The notes under the pieces are model-generated. The model was not told where the DNA came from. It searched no databases and was given only the letters and a program-made list of their open reading frames with translations. From contig NZ_SNWX01000002.1 of the NCBI RefSeq assembly GCF_004362045.1, positions 124,001 through 188,000 of the forward strand: DNA of 64,000 nt, read 5' to 3'. Position 1 is the stretch's first letter; every line of letters begins with the position of its first letter. Below are positions 43,815-51,305 of the stretch, piece by piece. This DNA is from Halanaerobium saccharolyticum (lineage in GTDB: Bacteria > Bacillota > Halanaerobiia > Halanaerobiales > Halanaerobiaceae). The translations under genes were made by a program, and so were the position numbers.

Positions 43815-44351
43815 CTATTCCGCTTTCGGTATTTTATAATCTATTCTGGTGAAGAAATTTCCGAGCAAAATAGAGCTGATAATGACAAGTGGAAGCGAAA
43901 CCCCGATTCTGATTGCAGTAAACTTAACTCCAAGTATTGAAGCTTCCATAATGCTCATCGGGATCATGACCAGTGAGGCAGCGGTAACATAGGTAAAAAT
44001 GGAAGAATAATTAGCTCCTTTATGATAGAGTGTATTTGCTACCGGGAAGGCAACAAAGGTTCCCCCCACAGTAGTGGCTGCCAGTAAAATAGCATAAATA
44101 TATTTTTTGAAGCCAGAAGTATGGCCAAAGTTTTTTTCAATACTTTTTCTGCTGACCCAGACATCAAATAAACCGATCAGTATAAAAGCGGGTGGTAAAA
44201 TCGAAATCATATCCCGGGCAAAAATCATAAAGTTAGAACCGATTCTAGATCCGAGATCAAAATTCAAAAAATAAGATCCGATTATAAAGGCTACAAAAAC
44301 TGTAAATATAATATAATTCCACTTATTTGTCTTCTTTTTGTTTTTAGCCAT
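43815..44351 (-). CDS. half-size permease, second subunit (DUF318/YraQ-like)
   Basis: A 178-residue membrane protein with about five helices after a lysine-rich start (MAKNKKKTNKW). Segments RDMISILPPAFILIGLFDVWVS, YIYAILLAATTVGGTFVAFPVANTLYHKG and IFTYVTAASLVMIPMSIMEASILG repeat the pattern of the gene upstream, so the two look like the separated halves of a COG0701-type permease. Members of that family are linked to export of arsenicals or sulfur compounds, though most are uncharacterised. It begins in a TAATG overlap with the first-half gene, implying one-to-one synthesis. Confidence 0.65.
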   Translation of the reverse strand: MAKNKKKTNKWNYIIFTVFVAFIIGSYFLNFDLGSRIGSNFMIFARDMISILPPAFILIGLFDVWVSRKSIEKNFGHTSGFKKYIYAILLAATTVGGTFVAFPVANTLYHKGANYSSIFTYVTAASLVMIPMSIMEASILGVKFTAIRIGVSLPLVIISSILLGNFFTRIDYKIPKAE

Positions 44352-44833
44352 TAGACTAACACCTCTCCGTATAAGACTCCTGTAACAACAGCGATTAAGG
44401 CCGAAATGATAAAGCCAGCAATATTACGCCAGATAGTTGCTTTAATTCCGAAATATTCTTTTTCAACTGGATAAGTTGCAACTCCAACAAGCATTAAAGT
44501 TGTAATAAAGGCAGCAACAACCATGTAATTAACTCCCCTGGAAACTAAAATTCCGGCCAGTGGATAGGCAATAAAACCGGGCATCATAGTTATGGACCCG
44601 ATGATAAGCCCCATGATAAGGCCGACAAAGGGAGCCTGTCCTCCAAGATAGTTAATGATAAACTGATCCGAAATTAATAAAATAAATGATAAAATAATCA
44701 ACAACTTAAGATAAGTTCCCAAAATTTTAGAAAATTTCTTCCAGCCAATCTTTAAGCCTTTAATAGTTTTTTCGCGATCTGCGAAAAATGAAATCAAGAC
44801 TGCAATACCTGCAATGTAGTAAAGTGTGTACAT
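44351..44833 (-). CDS. half-size permease, first subunit (DUF318/YraQ-like)
   Basis: A 160-residue membrane protein with about five helices. YIAGIAVLISFFADREKTIKGLKIGWKKF is followed by LLIILSFILLISDQFI and the family-typical GLIMGLIIGSITMMPGFIAYPLAGILVSRG. It ends at a one-base overlap with the second half-permease gene. Translation starts at ATG 44833 after AAGGAGGG. A perfect ATACCC-N5-GGGTAT palindrome overlaps its -10 region, suggesting control by a CsoR/CstR-type repressor that senses copper or sulfane sulfur. Confidence 0.65.
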   Translation of the reverse strand: MYTLYYIAGIAVLISFFADREKTIKGLKIGWKKFSKILGTYLKLLIILSFILLISDQFIINYLGGQAPFVGLIMGLIIGSITMMPGFIAYPLAGILVSRGVNYMVVAAFITTLMLVGVATYPVEKEYFGIKATIWRNIAGFIISALIAVVTGVLYGEVLV

Positions 44834-44850
44834 TATTTCCCTCCTTGATT

Positions 44851-44867
44851 ATACCCTTGTGGGGTAT
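44851..44867 (-). promoter_or_regulatory. CsoR/CstR-like operator overlapping a -10 box
   Basis: ATACCC-TTGTG-GGGTAT is a perfect 6-5-6 palindrome. On the reverse strand it overlaps TATAAT (44853-44848), and the gene starts 18 bp further. GC-rich TACCC/GGGTA palindromes are typical of CsoR, CstR and FrmR family repressors. Confidence 0.6.
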
Positions 44868-44978
44868 CTTTATATTTATCATATGTTTAAAACAGCAGAA
44901 AAAAAGTAAAACAGCTAACAATTTTGTAAATTATATTTAAAAAATACGATATTATTATCGGGATGACCCCTTAAGAGC

Positions 44979-45007
44979 TTGTTTAAACACCAGAAGTGTA
45001 TTATAAT
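44979..45007 (+). promoter_or_regulatory. predicted promoter of the secreted-protein gene
   Basis: TTGTTT (44979-44984), 17-bp spacer, TATAAT (45002-45007). Confidence 0.65.
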
Positions 45008-45041
45008 TGGAGTTAGAATAGCAAATAGGGGGTAACAAAAA

Positions 45042-45875
45042 ATGAAGAAAAAATTAAGTATCTTATTGATCATAACAGTAATGTTTTTTGCCTTTATGCC
45101 GGTCTTGACTTTGGCTCAGGATGAAGAAACAGCAGTAGAAGAAGAACAGGAAACAGTGGTTGAAGAGGGAACTGAGCAAATTTCTGAAGAATTAGAAGGA
45201 ATTTTAGCAGCAGATTATCAAACTGTAGAAGAATTTCTGAGCGCTTTAGAAGAAAATGACCTGCTTTCGACTGTTGAAAAAATAACTTTAGAGAGAAATT
45301 TAAGCTCATATGAGGAAAATTTAAGTATGGAGAGCATAACTTCAGTTGTTGATAAAGTATTATCTGAAGAAATTGGTTTAGGGCAGAGCTTTGTGATTTT
45401 AAATAACCTGGAAGAAAGTGTAGCAAATGGTTATGATGAAGAAAAGACTTTAGCATTGATAAATAGTTATCAGAATCAGGAAAACTCAGGCCAGTTGGCT
45501 TTCCAGACCGCTCTGGAGCTGCGCAAGTTGAGCCGTGAAGATCTATCTGGGGAAAAAACAGATGCTTTTGCTGAGGAGCTTGCTGCTATTATTGAAGAAA
45601 ACGGAGAAATCGAAACTTCTGAATTAAAACAGCTGGCAGCCGAATATAGAAAAGAAGCCAGAGAAGAAGAAAGAGAGCAGAGAAAAATTGCAAACGCTGG
45701 AAAGGGGAATTCGGCTTCCGAAAATGCTTTAGAAAATGGAAAACCCGATAATGCAGCAGATCAAGCTCAAAACAACGGAAATAATGGTAAGGGCAATTCC
45801 AATAACTCAAAAACAAAAGATAAGGGTAATGGCAGCTCTTCAGGAAAATCTTCAAATTCTAATGCAAATAATTAG
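45042..45875 (+). CDS. secreted acidic protein with Asn/Gly/Ser/Lys-rich tail
   Basis: A 277-residue exported protein of unknown function. The signal peptide (1-25, ILLIITVMFFAFMPVLTLA) has a type I site. An acidic stretch (26-55, EETAVEEEQETVVEEG) leads into a helical region (56-215) rich in Leu and Glu, then a low-complexity tail (216-277) of N, G, S and K (NGNNGKGNSNNSKTKDKG). The tail resembles flexible surface or matrix-binding linkers. I recognise no enzyme motif. It is a single-gene unit with its own promoter and terminator. Confidence 0.75.
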   Translation: MKKKLSILLIITVMFFAFMPVLTLAQDEETAVEEEQETVVEEGTEQISEELEGILAADYQTVEEFLSALEENDLLSTVEKITLERNLSSYEENLSMESITSVVDKVLSEEIGLGQSFVILNNLEESVANGYDEEKTLALINSYQNQENSGQLAFQTALELRKLSREDLSGEKTDAFAEELAAIIEENGEIETSELKQLAAEYRKEAREEEREQRKIANAGKGNSASENALENGKPDNAADQAQNNGNNGKGNSNNSKTKDKGNGSSSGKSSNSNANN

Positions 45876-45885
45876 ATAAATTCAA

Positions 45886-45919
45886 TCCCCACTTTAATCG
45901 GTGGGGAATTTTATTTTTA
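45886..45919 (+). terminator. terminator after the secreted-protein gene
   Basis: TCCCCAC (45886-45892) / GTGGGGA (45901-45907) then ATTTTATTTTT. Confidence 0.88.
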
Positions 45920-45955
45920 GAAAGATTTTATAAAAAATGATTGGAAAAAATTGGG

Positions 45956-45975
45956 TCGGTAAACGGTAGGTGCAG
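45956..45975. repeat. short intergenic repeat, copy 2
   Basis: TCGGTAAACGGTAGGTGCAG; related to 43796-43811, and ACGGTAGG also occurs at 40153-40160. Confidence 0.3.
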
Positions 45976-45985
45976 ACAAAAAATC

Positions 45986-46014
45986 TTGCAAAATTGTGCT
46001 GAAAAATATATACT
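45986..46014 (+). promoter_or_regulatory. predicted pgi promoter
   Basis: TTGCAA (45986-45991), 17-bp spacer, TATACT (46009-46014). Confidence 0.65.
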
Positions 46015-46068
46015 TGTGATAGTATTATTAATCTAAGCTGCAATATAAGAATATAAGGAGGAATTACG

Positions 46069-47505
46069 ATGTCTGCAGAGAAAAAAGTTAAGTCAGAAGA
46101 TGAATTGAGACTAAAACTGGACATTAATAATGTTTTTGCGGAAATGATTGGCCAGGAACATGGAATGACAGTAGAAGAATTAGAGGAAGCAAAGGATAAA
46201 GCAATGAAGGCACATCAGAATATTCTTGAGGCAGAAGCTGAAGGAAAGATGGGTTTTATGGAACTTCCATACAAGCAGAAGGAAGTTGTGGAAGAACTGA
46301 AGCAGACTGCTGAAGAGTTAAAGGACAAATTTGATAATTTTGTGGTTCTGGGAATTGGAGGTTCTGCACTGGGTAATATTGCAGTTCAGACTGCAATCAA
46401 TCACCCCCACTATAATTTATTTGAAGAAGAACGGAATGGATATCCACGTCTTTTTGTCAGTGATAATGTTGATCCAGAAGGAGTTAAAGCTCTGCTGGAT
46501 AAACTAGATCCCGAAAAGACTCTTTTTAATGTAATTTCTAAATCGGGAAGTACACCTGAGACAATGAGTCAGTTTCTGGTGGCCCGTAAATTTGTGGCCG
46601 ATGCTGTAGGAGAAGAAAATGTCGGTGAGCATTTTATTGCTACCACAAGTAAAGATTCTGGATATTTAATTGAAATTGCTAAGCGTGAAGGAATGAAGAA
46701 ATTCTTTATTCCGGATAATGTAGGAGGAAGATTCTCTGTTTTAACACCGGTAGGTCTTCTTTCAGCTGCAATGACAGGAGTAGATATTGATCAACTGCTT
46801 GAAGGAGCAGCTTATATGGATCAGATCTGCCGCAAAAGTGATTTCTGGGAAAATCCAGCTTTAGTTAATGGATTAATTCAGTATCTGGCCTACGAAAAAG
46901 GTAAGGTTATGTCTGTCATGATGCCTTATTCTGACCGCCTGCGTGATGTAGCGGACTGGTACAGACAGTTATGGGCAGAATCTTTAGGTAAGGAAGTTGA
47001 TCTGCAGGGTAATACGGTAAATGTAGGTCCAACTCCAATTAAAGCTTTAGGTGCCACTGATCAGCATTCACAGGCCCAGCTTTATATGGAAGGACCATTT
47101 GATAAAATTATTACCTTCCTTGAAGTAGAAAATTTTGCGGAAGAGCTTGAGATTCCTGCAGCTTATGAGGATTTAAATGGCCTTGGCTATTTAGGAGGAC
47201 ACAGCTTCGCAGAGTTAATTAATACCGAAAAGTGGGCGACAGAACTTGCTCTAAATAAGAGAGAGAGAATGAACCAGACTGTTAAGGTACCGGAAGTTAA
47301 TGAATTTACTTTAGGACAGTTATTCTACTTCTTTGAATTCCAGACAGCTGTGACCGGTGAATTACTAAATATTAATACCTTTAATCAGCCTGGAGTTGAA
47401 CTCGGTAAAAATTATACCTATGGAATTTTTGGCCGTGATGGTTATCAGGAGAAAAAGGAAGAATTTGAGAATGCTGTCGATCATAAAGATGATTTGATTC
47501 TCTAA
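46069..47505 (+). CDS. pgi: glucose-6-phosphate isomerase
   Basis: A 478-residue sugar isomerase interconverting glucose-6- and fructose-6-phosphate. Two SIS domains carry GIGGSALGNIAVQTA, SKSGSTPETMSQF, GGRFSVLTPVGLLSA (PGI signature 1), the base region ATDQHSQAQLYMEGP and the C-terminal GVELGKNYTYGIFGR. The length suits the Gram-positive type. Glucose from the GH65 phosphorylase and fructose-6-phosphate for amino-sugar and Kdo precursors pass through this step. AAGGAGG precedes ATG 46069. Confidence 0.96.
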   Translation: MSAEKKVKSEDELRLKLDINNVFAEMIGQEHGMTVEELEEAKDKAMKAHQNILEAEAEGKMGFMELPYKQKEVVEELKQTAEELKDKFDNFVVLGIGGSALGNIAVQTAINHPHYNLFEEERNGYPRLFVSDNVDPEGVKALLDKLDPEKTLFNVISKSGSTPETMSQFLVARKFVADAVGEENVGEHFIATTSKDSGYLIEIAKREGMKKFFIPDNVGGRFSVLTPVGLLSAAMTGVDIDQLLEGAAYMDQICRKSDFWENPALVNGLIQYLAYEKGKVMSVMMPYSDRLRDVADWYRQLWAESLGKEVDLQGNTVNVGPTPIKALGATDQHSQAQLYMEGPFDKIITFLEVENFAEELEIPAAYEDLNGLGYLGGHSFAELINTEKWATELALNKRERMNQTVKVPEVNEFTLGQLFYFFEFQTAVTGELLNINTFNQPGVELGKNYTYGIFGRDGYQEKKEEFENAVDHKDDLIL

Positions 47506-47542
47506 TTGAAATAGATAATTAGTTGTAAAGAAATTATTTTGA

Positions 47543-47572
47543 ATGGATGGCAGTTTGTTTTCATCTATTTTT
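47543..47572 (+). terminator. weak terminator after pgi
   Basis: ATGGATG (47543-47549) / CATCTAT (47562-47568) with one G-U pair, followed by TTTTT. Confidence 0.45.
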
Positions 47573-47609
47573 AATAATTATTTGTTATAATTATAATAAG
47601 TAGAGAAGT

Positions 47610-47640
47610 TTATCCACCCGGAGTAATTTTGGGTGGATAA
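47610..47640 (+). other. hairpin in the leader of the pseudokinase-to-LPS gene run
   Basis: TTATCCACCC (47610-47619) / GGGTGGATAA (47631-47640), a perfect 10-bp stem. A TATAAT (47586-47591 region) lies just upstream, so the hairpin would be at the 5' end of the transcript. No T-run follows. It could stabilise the mRNA or bind a regulator. Confidence 0.5.
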
Positions 47641-47680
47641 CTTTGCTTATTCTAATTTAATTAAGGCCGGAGGAATTACT

Positions 47681-49039
47681 ATGAGTAGTCAAAAATCGGA
47701 AGAGAAAAAACTGCATAAAGAAAAGTTGTTCAAAGATATTGTACCCCGTTCGCGGGTCCAGCTTGATATTGTAAAAAGAGTAAGAAAAGCAATAGAAAAT
47801 TTACCAGCAGAACTCCCTGCCAAGATAATTTCTTATCAGGATGTTATTAGAGAAAATGGGGAATATTATCTGCTCTATCGGGGTAGTGAAAATTTACAGC
47901 CGCTGGCAGAGTATTTAAATAAAAATTCAGCTAATTCTCAAAAAATCATCAAAGAATTTAAAGAAACATTGGAGCTGCTGAAAGATGTTGAACTGATAAG
48001 CAAACTCTTTCCAGTCGGTATCAATGCAGCCAACTTCTGGATCGATGATCAGCAAAATGTTTATTTGATGCCCGAAGAAATGCTGCGCAGCAAGAGAAAT
48101 TATAAGGAGTTTGAGCTGGAAATTCCGGCAGCAGAATATTTTATGCCGCCTGAGGTAATTGCAGGAGAGGAATGGCAGCTTAAATCATATATTTTTAACA
48201 CTGCAGCGGTTTTTTATTATTTCCTGAGTGGAGAAACGATTTTTAGTGATCAGGATAATGCAAAAGTTTTAAACAAAATCCAGAACGAAAAAATTCTGAA
48301 CATTAAAGCTTTAGTTCCGGAGTTAAGTGACAGTTTAAATGGGCTGATCATGAAAATGCTGGCTAAAGAGCAGTCAGAACGTCCGGATTTGAATTTTGCT
48401 GTGGGAGAGCTTAAAGAAAACACAGGCGAAAATGATTTTAAGTTGGATTCTTTTTTAGAACGGGAGAGTATTATTGACAGCAAAATAATTAAAAAGAAAA
48501 GGCGAAATGAAAATGTTAAGCTGTTTTTTCGACAGAGTTGGAAGGTTATCCTCTTTTTTGCTATTATAGGTGGAGGATTTATCTGGGGTCTGAGTTCGGG
48601 TTCACCGACTACTATTACACCTGACCACACAGCGAGGGAAGTTGTCAACTATTTTTATGAAGGAATTGCAACCAAAAATATTAATCTGGCAAATGAAGCT
48701 GTAACCTTTGACCTGGGTGAGATGGAAAGGATGATTTCTGAAACTCATGTTATAGAAAAAATGCAGCAGGCCTATGGTGGTGGTCTAGAGCAGGGGGAAG
48801 AAATTAACAAGGTCTACAGTCTGGAAAAGCTTAAAATTGAGGAAATTTCTGTCTCAGATGATAAATATAGATTTAGAGCTACCTATGAGTTTAACTATAG
48901 ATCTCGGGAAAGTCAATACAGTAATCAGATTGTGGATCAACTTGTAGTGGAAAAGGTTGAGGGAGTCTGGAGAATTACAGCAATTGAAGGTGATTTTAAG
49001 AAAATGATTAACGGAGAATATCCCTGGAGGGAAGAATAA
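47681..49039 (+). CDS. membrane-anchored pseudokinase-like protein with outer NTF2-like domain
   Basis: A 452-residue protein. Residues 50-240 follow the layout of a Ser/Thr kinase: NGEYYLLYRGSENLQPLAEYL as hinge, PVGINAANFWIDDQQNVYLM where HRD-x4-N ... DFG belongs, YFMPPEVIAG as APE segment, and SERP near the end. The catalytic HRD aspartate and DFG are missing (MPEE at DFG), so it is probably inactive. A basic stretch (270-286) and one helix (287-305) lead to an extracytoplasmic NTF2-like domain (318-452). ATG 47681 follows GGAGG. It overlaps nadE (TAATG) and may act as a sensor or scaffold. Confidence 0.65.
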   Translation: MSSQKSEEKKLHKEKLFKDIVPRSRVQLDIVKRVRKAIENLPAELPAKIISYQDVIRENGEYYLLYRGSENLQPLAEYLNKNSANSQKIIKEFKETLELLKDVELISKLFPVGINAANFWIDDQQNVYLMPEEMLRSKRNYKEFELEIPAAEYFMPPEVIAGEEWQLKSYIFNTAAVFYYFLSGETIFSDQDNAKVLNKIQNEKILNIKALVPELSDSLNGLIMKMLAKEQSERPDLNFAVGELKENTGENDFKLDSFLERESIIDSKIIKKKRRNENVKLFFRQSWKVILFFAIIGGGFIWGLSSGSPTTITPDHTAREVVNYFYEGIATKNINLANEAVTFDLGEMERMISETHVIEKMQQAYGGGLEQGEEINKVYSLEKLKIEEISVSDDKYRFRATYEFNYRSRESQYSNQIVDQLVVEKVEGVWRITAIEGDFKKMINGEYPWREE

Positions 49040-49800
49040 TGGATAAAAATATTATTGCAGAAAATGATTATACTAAAATTAAAGATAATTTAGTTAGCTG
49101 GCTGCAGAACAGGGTTCAAGAGGCCGGCTTAAAGGGTGCAGTTGTTGGCTTGAGTGGAGGAATTGACTCTTCTGTTACCGCTCGACTTTTGCAGCTGGCA
49201 TTTGGCGAGGAGGTACTGGCAGTAATTATGCCCTGTCACTCCAGTGCTCAGGATAGAGAAGATGCACTAAAGGTAGCTAATATATTTGGACTGCAGGTAG
49301 TAGAAAATGACTTAAGTGAAATTTATGACCATTTTTTAGCTAATTTAAAAGAAAGCGGAATTGAAGGTGGAAAACTGGCTGCAGCAAATATTAAACCCCG
49401 TCTGCGGATGACAGCTCTGTATTATTATGCTCAGGCCAAAAATTACCTGGTTGTTGGAACAGACAACCGAAGTGAATTGAAGATTGGCTATTTTACCAAA
49501 CACGGTGATGGTGGAATAGATCTTGCACCACTGGGTTCTCTGGTCAAACATGAGGTTAAGGAACTGGCAAAGGTACTTGAAATCCCAGCTGAGATTATTG
49601 AGAAAAAACCTTCTGCCGGTCTCTGGGACGGACAGACAGACGAATCAGAGATGGGCTTTAGTTATCAGGAATTGGATCAATATATCCTGACAGGTGAGGC
49701 TGAACCTGAGGTTAAAGAAAAAATTGAAACTCTGGCCTCCAGAAACAGCCATAAAGTTGCACCAATTCCAATTCCAGCCAGAGACGAGATAGTCAAGTAG
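49039..49800 (+). CDS. nadE: NH3-dependent NAD+ synthetase
   Basis: A 253-residue enzyme amidating deamido-NAD. The ATP-PP loop SGGIDSS (39-45), GTDNRSELKIGYFTKHGDGG and KKPSAGLWDGQTDESEMGFSY are the full family set. It lacks the N-terminal glutaminase domain, so it uses free ammonia. It starts in a TAATG overlap with the pseudokinase-like gene and ends 16 bp before the BtuF-like gene, within the long co-directional run. Confidence 0.96.
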   Translation: MDKNIIAENDYTKIKDNLVSWLQNRVQEAGLKGAVVGLSGGIDSSVTARLLQLAFGEEVLAVIMPCHSSAQDREDALKVANIFGLQVVENDLSEIYDHFLANLKESGIEGGKLAAANIKPRLRMTALYYYAQAKNYLVVGTDNRSELKIGYFTKHGDGGIDLAPLGSLVKHEVKELAKVLEIPAEIIEKKPSAGLWDGQTDESEMGFSYQELDQYILTGEAEPEVKEKIETLASRNSHKVAPIPIPARDEIVK

Positions 49801-49816
49801 AGGTGGGTAGATATTA

Positions 49817-50740
49817 ATGAAAAGTAAGAAGTTAATATTTTTTTTGCTTGTATTATTTGTTTTTGTGGTTTCAACTCCCTTACTGGCTCAGAATTTTCCG
49901 ATTAAGTATACTGATGACCTGGGCAGAGAGATTACAATTGAAAAAGAGGTCGAAAGGATTATTTCTCTGGCCCCGGGAATAACCGAAGCAATTTATGCTC
50001 TGGGGCTGGAGGATAAACTGCTGGCAGTAAGTTCGGCCTGTGATTATCCAGAAGAGGCACTGGCTAAAGAAGATGTGGGGAGAATCGATGAACCCAATTT
50101 AGAAAAGATAGTTGCTCTGGAGCCAGACCTTGTGCTTGCGGCCTCGATAACTAAAGTTGAGAGCCTGGACAGGTTAACCGAATTAGGAATTAAAAATATT
50201 GGTTTTAATCCTGCCTCAATTAATGATACAATAGATATGATTGAAGATATTGCATATTTAAGTTCTGCCAGCAGACAGGGAAATGAATTAACTTCACAAA
50301 TGCAGGCAGAATATAAGCGGCTTAAAAAGTTAGTTGAGCAGAAACTGGAAAATAAGGAGCGAAAAAAAGTTTTTTACGAAATTTGGTCAGATCCTTTATA
50401 TACAGCAGGTCAAGGGACTTTTATTGATAATTTGATTCAGGCTGCTGGTGGCTACAATATTGCGCGAGAAGCAGAGGGAAGCTGGCCAACTTACAGTCTG
50501 GAGAGTCTGATTGCTGCTGATCCGGAAGTATATATCAGCAGTGCACATAGTACTCCAGATGGTTTAACTCTGGCTGAGCTCCGCCAGCGAGAAATTTTTA
50601 GAGAAATTTCTGCTTTTAAAAATGACCGTTTATATTTAGTAAATCAGGATTTAGTCAACAGGCCTTCACCCAGAATTATTGAAGGTTATCAGGAATTTAT
50701 CAAAGCTATTTTTCCAGAACTAAAAGAGGAGATCAATTAG
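49817..50740 (+). CDS. BtuF-like periplasmic binding protein
   Basis: A 307-residue class III binding protein for cobalamin or a metal chelate. The signal peptide (1-25, IFFLLVLFVFVVSTPLLA) ends in a type I site; there is no lipobox. The mature part has ERIISLAPGITEAIYALGLEDKLLAVS, DVGRIDEPNLEKIVALEPDLVLA and a long backbone helix between lobes (residues 140-185), then AAGGYNIARE. No permease or ATPase gene is adjacent, so it must use a transporter encoded elsewhere. Vitamin B12 is the likeliest ligand; haem or siderophore is possible. Confidence 0.85.
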   Translation: MKSKKLIFFLLVLFVFVVSTPLLAQNFPIKYTDDLGREITIEKEVERIISLAPGITEAIYALGLEDKLLAVSSACDYPEEALAKEDVGRIDEPNLEKIVALEPDLVLAASITKVESLDRLTELGIKNIGFNPASINDTIDMIEDIAYLSSASRQGNELTSQMQAEYKRLKKLVEQKLENKERKKVFYEIWSDPLYTAGQGTFIDNLIQAAGGYNIAREAEGSWPTYSLESLIAADPEVYISSAHSTPDGLTLAELRQREIFREISAFKNDRLYLVNQDLVNRPSPRIIEGYQEFIKAIFPELKEEIN

Positions 50741-50750
50741 TTTTGTTGAA

Positions 50751-50796
50751 TAGCAGATAGTGGCAGGTAAAGTTTAGGCGTTTTCAAGCCTTTTTT
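50751..50796 (+). promoter_or_regulatory. NAG-triplet stretch followed by a terminator-like hairpin
   Basis: TAG 50751, CAG 50754, TAG 50758, CAG 50764, AAG 50770, TAG 50775. Overlapping the last triplet is AGGC (50776-50779) -gttttcaa- GCCT (50788-50791) followed by TTTTT. It lies between the BtuF-like gene and the HutP-family gene. NAG triplets before a terminator are the kind of target HutP recognises, so autogenous antitermination is possible. Confidence 0.4.
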
Positions 50797-50837
50797 AAAA
50801 GGACATAAGTAAGAAAATAAGACTAAGAGGTGATTTG

Positions 50838-51305
50838 ATGAATTTATCAGATTTTACAATTGATGATTTTACAGAAATTGATGGTGGACAGTCAATCGGG
50901 AAGGTGGCTGTACTGCTTTCTATGGTTAATGACGAATATGACGGCAAGATTATTGATGCCTATAAAAATGAAGGCTATAAGGCAGTAATTACCAGAGCGG
51001 GAGGTAAAGGTTCTAAATTGAAAGATAAAGTTTTACGCAACTGTCTGGGAGCTGCAATCAAAGGTGATGTAATTACCGAATCCGTTCAGGATCAGCGTAT
51101 TTTAACCCGCTGTGTGGAGAGAGCAATGATTGACTTTGATAAACCTCTTTCCGGAATCTCAGGTGCAGGAATTAAAATTGGGATCGTCAGTAAGGAGCCT
51201 CATTTAGCAGTAGCTCTTTATGGAAAACTTGGTATCCCTGGTTTAGATGTTGATCACGAAATCTCAGGAATGGGGATTCACTACTATGGACTCAGCAAAA
51301 GATAG
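50838..51305 (+). CDS. HutP-family RNA-binding protein
   Basis: A 155-residue protein matching HutP across its length: IGKVAVLLSMVND, VITRAGGKGSKLKDKVLRNCLGAAIKGDVI, KIGIVSKEPHLAVALYGKLGIPGLDVDHEISGMGIHYYG in successive strands. HutP is a hexamer that binds UAG-rich mRNA with histidine and metal and prevents termination. H140 corresponds to the C-terminal metal histidine (HETFG in Bacillus). The region holding the other two metal histidines (ESHALYHA) reads DQRILTRC here, so ligand chemistry may differ. No hut genes are near. ATG 50838 follows AGAGGTG, and it overlaps msbA by 20 bp. Confidence 0.85.
   Translation: MNLSDFTIDDFTEIDGGQSIGKVAVLLSMVNDEYDGKIIDAYKNEGYKAVITRAGGKGSKLKDKVLRNCLGAAIKGDVITESVQDQRILTRCVERAMIDFDKPLSGISGAGIKIGIVSKEPHLAVALYGKLGIPGLDVDHEISGMGIHYYGLSKR

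Noticed and set aside
45589-45855. Reverse-strand frame opposite the low-complexity tail of the secreted protein.
   Set aside because: It only mirrors the repetitive A-rich coding strand; no start signal or family likeness.
47610-47640. Terminator of pgi.
   Set aside because: The 10-bp stem has no T-run and lies after a promoter-like TATAAT, so it belongs to the next transcript's leader.
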